Below are positions 58,206 to 64,000 of a stretch of 64,000 nt of DNA, piece after piece; the first letter of the stretch is position 1, and every line of letters starts with the position of its first letter. The stretch lies in the NCBI GenBank assembly GCA_944387285.1, contig CALXEH010000004.1, positions 1 to 64,000 of the forward strand, in the 5' to 3' direction. The notes below the pieces were generated by a model. That model was not told the origin of the DNA. It made no database searches and saw nothing but the letters and a program-made list of their open reading frames with translations. Both the position numbers and the translations under genes were made by a program. Source of the stretch: an uncultured Oscillospiraceae bacterium. GTDB taxonomy: Bacteria; Bacillota; Clostridia; Oscillospirales; Oscillospiraceae.

Positions 58206-58967
58206 CTATTCGATTTTTCGGCGTCTGCGAGCAGGCTCTGGCCGCGGCTCGGGCAGCAGATACGATATATATGTGTAGCAGCCGTATCCGTTCTGCCGCT
58301 CGTCTCGATCCAGGATTACGGCTCCCGGCGGCGCTGTGATAGTCACATTGTCGTCAACCAGCTGCGACTCCCGCACAGGCTTGGCAAGGTTGCGTGAACC
58401 GACATAACCCTTGTCACCGACTGCAATTACCTTTGAATCAGCGTCCGGGTTGCGCTCTCGTACCATGTACTGCGCGATCTCCATGAAATCATCGCGGCCA
58501 TAGTGCTCGCTGTCCGAGAGCTGGGAAATCTCTATATTGTCGCCCCACTCCCAAAGTGAGCGAATCAGCTCATAGTCCGCCCGGCCGGACGTGGCGTTGA
58601 TGATCAAGTGGAAATGATACCGCCTGGATCCGTCGTCCTGAAGCTCATGTATCGCATAAACGTAGCGCAGCTCCTCCCCATCCGCACGCCGCCGAGCCCG
58701 CAGCCGGTCCATGAATCGGGCCATGATCTTCTTGCAGGCCTTACGGTTTGGAGGTAGGTGATCGGCATCAAAGCCGAGGGTGATCCACAGGTCGTGCCTT
58801 TTGAAATTGGCACAGAGCAACAGCTGCAGCTGCTTCCACATCGCTTTGAAGTTCAGCTTCTGTCTGGCCGCGCTGCTGCACTTGGCTTTCTCTGCACGCT
58901 CTCTTGGAGAGTCCGCCGCCATGGCCTGGGTATAGCACACGCCGTACACGAGCCGACCGGCTGTCAC
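58206..58967 (-). CDS. HUH replication-initiator-like protein (rolling-circle Rep)
   Basis: A 253-residue protein from GTG 58967. It has the HUH metal motif YHFHLII (His118, His120), the preceding strand motif DLWITLGFDADHLP, and candidate catalytic tyrosines Tyr156 (EHYGRDD) and Tyr167 (AQYMVRE). This is the Rep layout of single-strand nicking enzymes. Protein-like sequence continues upstream of the GTG (AKTKRLIT) to an ATA codon at 58994 placed eight bases after GGGGGG, so the real start may be AUA. It overlaps the upstream gene if so. It probably nicks the phage origin. Confidence 0.8.
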   Translation of the reverse strand: MTAGRLVYGVCYTQAMAADSPRERAEKAKCSSAARQKLNFKAMWKQLQLLLCANFKRHDLWITLGFDADHLPPNRKACKKIMARFMDRLRARRRADGEELRYVYAIHELQDDGSRRYHFHLIINATSGRADYELIRSLWEWGDNIEISQLSDSEHYGRDDFMEIAQYMVRERNPDADSKVIAVGDKGYVGSRNLAKPVRESQLVDDNVTITAPPGAVILDRDERQNGYGCYTYISYLLPEPRPEPARRRRKIE

Positions 58968-58980
58968 CGTGATGAGGCGT

Positions 58981-59229
58981 TTAGTCTTTGCTATGGTGGC
59001 CGCCCCCCTTTACGCGCGAAGGCGAGGCCGCAGCCTCGCCTTCCCTTTTCTGTTGTTCCCGAGGCTGCCGAAACGAGCAGCCTTCCGGCCCGGCCGATCC
59101 CCTGGCTACGCACCAAGGGTGGTTGAGGATATCGCACACGGCGCTGCCGCCCGGCAGTCGTCGAAATGATTTGCAGTCAACACTCCGCCCGTCGGCGTCT
59201 GATGCTAGTCTAAACTTTATCCTTGGCAC
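58981..59229 (-). CDS. Small phage protein of unknown function
   Basis: An 82-residue protein starting at GTG 59229, seven bases after GGAGG. It begins PRIKFRLASDADGRSVDCKS and has a cysteine pair region (GSAVCDILNHPWCVARGS) and a basic, low-complexity tail ending GGGHHSKD. Its end overlaps the probable Rep start and its start overlaps the upstream gene by 20 bases, so it belongs to a tightly packed operon. A longer start at 59286 lacks a ribosome site. Confidence 0.55.
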   Translation of the reverse strand: MPRIKFRLASDADGRSVDCKSFRRLPGGSAVCDILNHPWCVARGSAGPEGCSFRQPREQQKREGEAAASPSRVKGGGHHSKD

Positions 59230-59410
59230 TGGCCTTCCTCCCATCTTCAGCAGTTTTTCGAGTTCGCACCCGATATGAGTACCCATCCCGAGACCGCCCG
59301 CAGCAGGCGCAGCGGACCCGGCTCAGCGGTTTATCCGCGTCGAGCTCGGTCACCTCTTCAAACTTCGGGCTGCAGGTCACGCACAGCGTAATATGACGTT
59401 CAGTTCTCAC
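59210..59410 (-). CDS. Small zinc-ribbon-like phage protein
   Basis: A 66-residue protein with two cysteine pairs: TLCVTCSPKFEEV and VRCACCGRSRDGYSY, a probable zinc ribbon, followed by a basic tail. GTG 59410 start with GAGGAGA upstream. It overlaps both neighbours. No known function. Confidence 0.6.
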   Translation of the reverse strand: MRTERHITLCVTCSPKFEEVTELDADKPLSRVRCACCGRSRDGYSYRVRTRKTAEDGRKASAKDKV

Positions 59411-59606
59411 AAGGCAGTCTCCTCTTCCGGTATGCCGATATCCGGTATGTAATAAGAATGGCCATCACCGCCGCCACAGCTCCGGCATAGCCCGTCCATG
59501 AGCGTATGCGCATGTACCCGCAAAGCGGCACATCGAGCCAGCAGCACGCGGTCCAGCCGACAAGTTCAGACCACATCGCCCAGAACAGGCGGTCAATGCT
59601 AGTCAT
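59400..59606 (-). CDS. Small phage membrane protein
   Basis: A 68-residue protein with one clear membrane helix (YAGAVAAVMAILITYRISAY) and possibly a first hydrophobic segment (LVGWTACCWLDVPLCGY), followed by a basic end. The ATG overlaps the upstream stop as ATGA. Function unknown. Confidence 0.55.
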   Translation of the reverse strand: MTSIDRLFWAMWSELVGWTACCWLDVPLCGYMRIRSWTGYAGAVAAVMAILITYRISAYRKRRLPCEN

Positions 59607-60289
59607 TTACGCAGTTTGTCCTCCTCTACAGCAATCAATAATCTGGCGCTGAACATTATAGCGCCTTGTTTTCCAGCGTTTCTTTCAGAGAAAACGATGT
59701 GCCCTTTTGCCTCGCGCAAAACAGAATCCGCCAACATATATCTGATGAACTGGGGAGTACTCAAAATACTCTCGTTTTCCTGAAATACTTTGCTGGCATA
59801 ACACAGCTGAATCTTATAATTACTAAAATTGTCTTCTGCAGAGGCAGCTGCGTTCTTAGCTTCAAGATCGCTGAAGCCATTCATTTCGACTAGTTTTAAC
59901 AATGCGACAGCTACCCGTAGCGCATCTTCATTTACAGGTCGCCATCGCCCGCCGTCAACATCTGTTATCACCGGCATGGACAGCAGCTCCTCCGTAAGCG
60001 GGGCGCACTGCCTTCCCATCGCCCCGCGCGGGCAACCTACGTAATCGATGAACAACTGTCCAAATTCGCCAAGCCGCTCAAGCACTGTCTTAAGTTCCTT
60101 CTCAGCCTCTATCAGCTCGCGCAGGCGGTCGAGGTTGAAGTTATCGCCGAGGATATCCTTGATACGGGCCTCATAGTGCTCACAAGCCTGCCCGTGTCTA
60201 CTTATTTCGAGGTGCTTACTAGAACGTTTTAGTATATAACCACACGCCTCAAAGTGGGCACAATCCCCGCAATGATGAACCCGTTTCAT
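59603..60289 (-). CDS. Phage protein with N-terminal zinc-finger-like motif
   Basis: A 228-residue protein. The start VHHCGDCAHFEACGYIL and HGQACEHYEAR could bind zinc. The rest is mostly helical (LIEAEKELKTVLERLGEFGQ; NEDALRVAVALLKLVEMNGF). ATG 60289 follows AAGGAGA. It lies in the early-region operon between two unknown genes. I do not recognise the family. Confidence 0.65.
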   Translation of the reverse strand: MKRVHHCGDCAHFEACGYILKRSSKHLEISRHGQACEHYEARIKDILGDNFNLDRLRELIEAEKELKTVLERLGEFGQLFIDYVGCPRGAMGRQCAPLTEELLSMPVITDVDGGRWRPVNEDALRVAVALLKLVEMNGFSDLEAKNAAASAEDNFSNYKIQLCYASKVFQENESILSTPQFIRYMLADSVLREAKGHIVFSERNAGKQGAIMFSARLLIAVEEDKLRK

Positions 60290-60291
60290 TG

Positions 60292-60714
60292 TTATTTCTC
60301 CTTTACTGCCACGTTCAATCTGGCATACCAGACTATTTCTTCCGGAGTTTCTTCCTTCCTATAAATGATCTTCTCCTCAACAGCCCGCATCAGCGACTCT
60401 CTGAGCCCCTTTTTGAAATACTCGTCCGGCGCAGACTCTATGAGCAGAGAATCTTCGAGCTTTCGCATCTGCGCCCGAGCGACGCAGGGCATGATCACAT
60501 AACCAGAACGCCGTACAGGCATCTCCAGGGCTTTGCGATAGTCCTCATACAGATTCTCATAATCCCGCTTGAGCATGAGCCGCTCGCGCAGCTCATCATT
60601 GTAAGCCTCACGCAAGGCGTAAAGCTCCGCGCTCGGTACGAAACCCAGCGCCTCAAAAAACCTATCCCTCCATCGCACTGCCGTGGTGCTGAGCCTGTGC
60701 AAAACTTTATCCAT
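60292..60714 (-). CDS. Phage protein of unknown function
   Basis: A 140-residue, mostly helical, charged protein (ELYALREAYNDELRERLMLK; ESLMRAVEEKIIYRKEETPE). ATG 60714 follows GGGAGA by seven bases; a longer frame upstream would run into the methyltransferase gene. No recognised domain. Confidence 0.62.
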   Translation of the reverse strand: MDKVLHRLSTTAVRWRDRFFEALGFVPSAELYALREAYNDELRERLMLKRDYENLYEDYRKALEMPVRRSGYVIMPCVARAQMRKLEDSLLIESAPDEYFKKGLRESLMRAVEEKIIYRKEETPEEIVWYARLNVAVKEK

Positions 60715-60751
60715 AAATATCTCTCCCTTCCTCGCTTTTCTCAGGTTTCTT

Positions 60752-62245
60752 TCAGCTCTCGCACCATTCTGGCAGGTTTGCGCGCACGAGGGCCTCTGCG
60801 AAGGGCGGCGGCACGGCGTTGCCGCAGCGGGCGATCTGCTTAGACTTCGGATATTCCCGCCCAGTGTAGTCACGGTCGATTATGTAGTCGTCCGGGAAGC
60901 CGTTGGCGCGATACAGCTCCCTCGGTATCAGCATGCGCAGGCCAATATCGGCTATGAAATACCACGCGCCGCCAAGCTCAAGCAGCAGCACCTCGTCATC
61001 CGCCAGCGCGTACCCGCAGTAAATATTGAGCAGTCCGCGAATCTTCGGCCAGTTGTGCAGTTCTACGCCCGGCTCCGCTTTCCGCACCTCTGTCGTGACC
61101 ACGCCATGATGACCTCCGCCCGCGGTGATGGTCTGCACCGGCTCGGAGACCGCCGCGCCTAGGTTTGTGCCCTTCATCTTGACCAGGCTTGCAAGCGTCA
61201 GGCCTGCGCGGTCTCGCGCTGTAACGGTACGCAGAGGGGCCTTCGCGTTCTGCCCATGCCTCTCAGCGCCGTAATATGCAGTCAGCGATGCCGCCGCCAG
61301 CCCGTAACGGTTGGCGGCGTCTATTGTCATCAGTGGCTCTGTCACGTTCTGCCCCCGGACATGCTCGTGCCGCTCAGTGTGGTACTGGATGATATAAGGC
61401 CGGCAGCCTCCACGTTCCCCAGGCCGTTCCGCAGCATGCACGACATACGGTGCCGACGACCTAATCACAAACTTGTCCACGCCGCGGATGACACGCCGCA
61501 TGGTGTTTGGGCTGAGTGGTCGCTGTGCGGTGAGGCCGTACTTATCACGCACTTCCTTCCGCGTGTCAAAGATGGACGGGCATGGCAGCGACCAGTCGAT
61601 GATTTCCGCCGCGCTCCTCCACGGCTTTCTCAGCCCCGCCTTCGCCTCCGGGCTGTCAGCCGGCGCGTGGGTAGGCTCCGGCCACGCGATGGGCCGCCCG
61701 TCGCAGCGGGCAATGAGGAAAAACCTCTTGCGCGTGGTTGGCGCGCCATAGTCCGCGGCTACCAGCTCGCGCCACTCGACGTCATACCCCAAGTCCCGGA
61801 GCTGCCCCAGCCATTTCGTGAAGGTCTGTCCTGCCTTTGATTTTACCGGTCGCCCCCTGCGCACCGGCCCCCAGGTCTGGAACTCCTCCACGTTCTCCAG
61901 GATGATCACCCGCGGCCGCACCGTTCCCGCCCAGCGCAGGACGATCCAGGCGAGGCCCCTGATATGCTTGTCCACGGGCTTCCCGCCCTTGGCTTTGGAG
62001 AAATGCTTGCAATCCGGGGAGGCCCACAGCAGGCCCACCGGCCTGCCGGCGCAGACCTCCACGGGGTCAACATCCCACACGCTGGCCTGAATGTGCTCAG
62101 TGTGCGGGTGATTCGTCTTGTGCATGAGTATCGCGTCCGGGTCGTGGTTGATAGCGATATCGACCGGCCGCCCAGTTGCCAGCTCAATGCCCGTAGACGC
62201 TCCGCCGCCTCCAGCGAAGCTGTCTACTATGAGTTCATCCGGCAT
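60752..62245 (-). CDS. DNA (cytosine-5-)-methyltransferase
   Basis: A 497-residue C5 methyltransferase. Motif I is VDSFAGGGGASTGIELA (SAM site). Motif IV is LLWASPDCKHFSKAKGGKPV with the catalytic Cys in PDC rather than the usual PPC. Motif VI is IILENVEEF, motif VIII-like ADYGAPTTRKRFFLIARC, and the end GNAVPPPFAEALV is motif X. The long middle (about residues 215-400) is the target-recognition region. No cognate restriction enzyme gene is beside it, so it is probably an orphan phage enzyme for protection or regulation. Confidence 0.9.
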   Translation of the reverse strand: MPDELIVDSFAGGGGASTGIELATGRPVDIAINHDPDAILMHKTNHPHTEHIQASVWDVDPVEVCAGRPVGLLWASPDCKHFSKAKGGKPVDKHIRGLAWIVLRWAGTVRPRVIILENVEEFQTWGPVRRGRPVKSKAGQTFTKWLGQLRDLGYDVEWRELVAADYGAPTTRKRFFLIARCDGRPIAWPEPTHAPADSPEAKAGLRKPWRSAAEIIDWSLPCPSIFDTRKEVRDKYGLTAQRPLSPNTMRRVIRGVDKFVIRSSAPYVVHAAERPGERGGCRPYIIQYHTERHEHVRGQNVTEPLMTIDAANRYGLAAASLTAYYGAERHGQNAKAPLRTVTARDRAGLTLASLVKMKGTNLGAAVSEPVQTITAGGGHHGVVTTEVRKAEPGVELHNWPKIRGLLNIYCGYALADDEVLLLELGGAWYFIADIGLRMLIPRELYRANGFPDDYIIDRDYTGREYPKSKQIARCGNAVPPPFAEALVRANLPEWCES

Positions 62246-62403
62246 TACTGCGTCCTCATCTGCACGGCCTTATCCCGCACGAGCTTGTCTATGACGCGGC
62301 CGGGTTCGCGGTAGCCGCAGAGCCGGGTGAGCTCTCGGATGTGCCAGGCAGTTTGAGGGGTGACGCGGACGATCAGCCGCACCAGGCGTTTATTCTTCGG
62401 CAT
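62245..62403 (-). CDS. Small Arc/CopG-like protein
   Basis: A 52-residue basic protein starting MPKNKRLVRLIVRVTPQTAW and continuing HIRELTRLCGYREPGRVIDK, a strand followed by two helices as in ribbon-helix-helix DNA-binding proteins. The stop overlaps the methyltransferase ATG (TAATG) and the start overlaps the upstream gene by 14 bases. It may control the methyltransferase. Confidence 0.65.
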   Translation of the reverse strand: MPKNKRLVRLIVRVTPQTAWHIRELTRLCGYREPGRVIDKLVRDKAVQMRTQ

Positions 62404-63001
62404 TGGCTTCCTCCTCGGCGGGAGCTGCGTACAGCGGGCAATTTGCCCTGACCGTTTCTCCCGGCTTTGCTGCCGACCCGCACCATTGTTTTTTTACACA
62501 GTTGTTGCAGTTCCCCTTTGACATCAAATCGTCGAATGATTCTCTGTATAGCTCAGCGCTGTCGTAAGCCTGGGCTATCAGCCAGCACGGGTCAATAAAC
62601 CTGTGAAGTCCGCATTTTTCAAGCTCTTGAGCTGCCTCGCGGGTCTGTCCCATCTGTTCATAACACAGTTCGAGCAAGACACAGTCACTAATTTGTGCGA
62701 TGGTCGGGAACGGATATCCGTATGGAACAAGCTCACCTCGCATGTGATCCACGCCGCATACGGCCCATTTTTCACCCGACGGCACATGCAGCACGATGTC
62801 ATTCGGCATTATCGTCGTCCGCTTTGCAGCTGACCGAGCTGACAGTGACCGTATAAGGTCGATTACGTCGCGTATTATGGCGCAGCCGTGGAGGCTGCAG
62901 TTGTGCTCACGCCCACAGCCAAGGCAGCGATGCGCGTCCTGCACCGATATGCGCTTCAAGTCTGAAATCACCTGCTCGTACCTTTCAGCGGTAATATCCA
63001 T
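62390..63001 (-). CDS. Cysteine-rich phage protein of unknown function
   Basis: A 203-residue protein. ATG 63001 follows GGAGG by six bases. It has cysteine clusters CLGCGREHNCSLHGC near the start and CNNCVKKQWC with a later NCPLY near the end, suggesting metal binding. The centre has a small beta segment (NDIVLHVPSGEKWAVCGVDH). The family is unknown to me, but such proteins recur in clostridial phage early regions. Confidence 0.6.
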   Translation of the reverse strand: MDITAERYEQVISDLKRISVQDAHRCLGCGREHNCSLHGCAIIRDVIDLIRSLSARSAAKRTTIMPNDIVLHVPSGEKWAVCGVDHMRGELVPYGYPFPTIAQISDCVLLELCYEQMGQTREAAQELEKCGLHRFIDPCWLIAQAYDSAELYRESFDDLMSKGNCNNCVKKQWCGSAAKPGETVRANCPLYAAPAEEEANAEE

Positions 63002-63015
63002 ATTCGTCCTCCAAT

Positions 63016-64000
63016 TCAAGTCTTTGCATCTGCCCACTTACAGCTTGCACAATCTGTCGGCACCCGTCCCAGCAGCGCATTTACGCAGAGGCCGGTCATC
63101 TCTGAAAGGGCCAGCATATCTTCAAGGTCGCAGAATTCTTCAGGAGACCATATATGTCCGTCACTATTTGGCTGCCAAGATACAAAGCATCGTATATCTT
63201 CCTCGGACTCCCAAAGGGTATCGGCGACCTCACTAATTGAGACGCCTGCCTCAGAGCATACATCAACGAGATGTCGCCACCGAGCAGAAAACTCTTTTTG
63301 GCCGTCTATAAGGCAGTCAGGCCTTTCATCTGCTTCCGGCTCCTCGCTGGGGCTTGTTTTTGCATGGCTTTGACCTAAAGAAGCGTCCGCTTCCCTGCTA
63401 AGCTCAGACGCGATAGCAGCCACAGATTGTGCAGTAGGCGTCCCTTTAGCCTTGCTTCTGACCTTTGCCTGCTGCTCCTGAGGCAGCCGTGCAAGTTCAT
63501 ACGCCGCCGACTCGGAGAGGCTGCCGGTCTCGAATGCTTCCATCCACTCCGAGGAGAGGTTCTTGCGTATAACATCCAGCCGCGCCAGGCGAGATGCCGA
63601 TATCTGCATAGCCTCGGCCACGGCGTCACGCAGCCGACCGGGGATCTCCACACCCTGACTTTTCAGCTCGGCAAGCAGCTCTCTGTAGCGCCCCGCCTGG
63701 CGCATCGTGTCCGCCGACGACATGACCCTTGTCGCGCGGTTGGCCTCGATCAGCAGCAGCTCCTCCAGGATATCTGAGGCGGGCTCCCTGATAATGGCCG
63801 GCACTCGGGCCCAGCGCTCCGGCTCGTCCTTCGCCAGCTCACAAATTGCAAGGAACCGACGGTGTCCGGATATTATGCGGTAGTCTCCGCTGCCGTCGCG
63901 CACCGGCCTAACAATTATCGGCTCAATGAGGCCGTTGAGTGCAATGCTGTCCGCGAGCTCGTCTGTGTTGCTCGTATCATAAAAGTTTTTCTCATTCAGC
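63016..64000 (-). CDS. ParB/Spo0J-like N-terminal domain protein, partial (5' end outside window)
   Basis: The frame stays open past the right edge, so the true start is outside; 327 residues are visible. DELADSIALNGLIEPIIVRP and GDYRIISGHRRFLAICELA form the ParB/sulfiredoxin-like nucleotide-binding fold with GHRR. A helix-turn-helix-like region follows (ISASRLARLDVIRKNLSSEW; LSESAAYELARLPQEQQAKV), as in chromosomal ParB. The C-terminus has a cysteine pair (CASCKWADAKT). It is likely a DNA-binding or plasmid-like partition protein of the phage early region. Confidence 0.82.
   Translation of the reverse strand, partial: LNEKNFYDTSNTDELADSIALNGLIEPIIVRPVRDGSGDYRIISGHRRFLAICELAKDEPERWARVPAIIREPASDILEELLLIEANRATRVMSSADTMRQAGRYRELLAELKSQGVEIPGRLRDAVAEAMQISASRLARLDVIRKNLSSEWMEAFETGSLSESAAYELARLPQEQQAKVRSKAKGTPTAQSVAAIASELSREADASLGQSHAKTSPSEEPEADERPDCLIDGQKEFSARWRHLVDVCSEAGVSISEVADTLWESEEDIRCFVSWQPNSDGHIWSPEEFCDLEDMLALSEMTGLCVNALLGRVPTDCASCKWADAKT

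Larger units (their letters stand above)
37099..64000. mobile_element. Siphovirus-type prophage (left end; right end outside window)
   Basis: All genes from 37278 to the window end are phage-like and on the minus strand. In transcription order they form the standard modules: small regulatory and replication genes, methyltransferase, HNH, terminase, portal, prohead protease, capsid, connectors, tail tube, chaperones, tape measure, tail tip, fibres and lysis. The lysis end abuts tRNA-Val, a typical integration site. No integrase, repressor or second attachment site is in the window, so the exact boundary is inferred. Codon use in fibre genes is visibly less GC-rich than in host genes. Confidence 0.9.

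Overview
The window reads as a chromosomal segment of a GC-rich, strictly anaerobic Bacillota (Clostridia-type) bacterium carrying the end of an integrated tailed phage. Support for this: a clustered glycolytic operon of Gram-positive type, strong GGAGG ribosome sites, many 4-base ATGA overlaps, oxygen-sensitive Fe-S and radical-SAM enzymes, selenium-dependent molybdenum hydroxylases and a ferredoxin-linked membrane [NiFe] hydrogenase. I cannot name the genus from sequence alone.

Layout. (1) 1-516: start of a secreted GLUG-repeat-like protein, cut by the window edge. (2) 683-6017: operon trmL-pgk-tpiA-gpmI-eno on the minus strand, ending in a strong terminator; gapA is not in it. (3) 6264-8986: a GT2 glycosyltransferase lacking the usual membrane tail, a PflA-like radical SAM protein and an FMN-dependent 2-hydroxy-acid oxidase. 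(4) 9049-15329: selenium and molybdenum-cofactor maturation: yedE-tusA-DUF3343; yqeC-yqeB-selD-cysteine desulfurase-like; a short ModE-like regulator; a MocA-like cytidylyltransferase. (5) 15449-22309: two molybdenum hydroxylase systems, xdhABC on the plus strand and, facing it, a one-chain selenium-dependent xanthine dehydrogenase with a polyferredoxin. The group (4) genes supply the selenium and modified cofactor that the group (5) enzymes need.

(6) 22523-35474: one long minus-strand operon hypF-hypC-hypD-hypE, then hydrogenase subunits K and L, hypA, seven Mrp-antiporter-like membrane subunits, and subunits M, J and N. This is a complete Mbh-type (group 4) energy-converting hydrogenase that should oxidise ferredoxin, evolve H2 and move ions. 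Its promoter region holds Rex-like dyads. (7) 35651-36754: a DUF362 ferredoxin-domain protein, then tRNA-Met, tRNA-Glu and tRNA-Val behind a consensus promoter.

(8) About 37100-64000: a siphovirus-type prophage abutting tRNA-Val, all genes on the minus strand. Read in transcription order it has a ParB-like protein (cut by the window edge), small genes, a C5 methyltransferase, an HUH Rep-like protein, HNH nuclease, a TerS-TerL fusion, portal, protease, HK97 capsid, connectors, tail tube, a G/GT tail chaperone with a slippery site, tape measure, tail-tip proteins, repeat-rich fibres including a collagen-like GPT fibre, a glycosyltransferase, and the endolysin-holin lysis module. The integrase and right end lie outside the window. 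No gene-free stretch exceeds 300 bases except the tRNA/attachment block 36755-37277, which is itemised. The most novel-looking points are the phage collagen-like fibre paired with a glycosyltransferase, the TerS-TerL fusion with an altered Walker A, the chaperone frameshift signal, and the operator-like dyads in the selenium and hydrogenase promoters.
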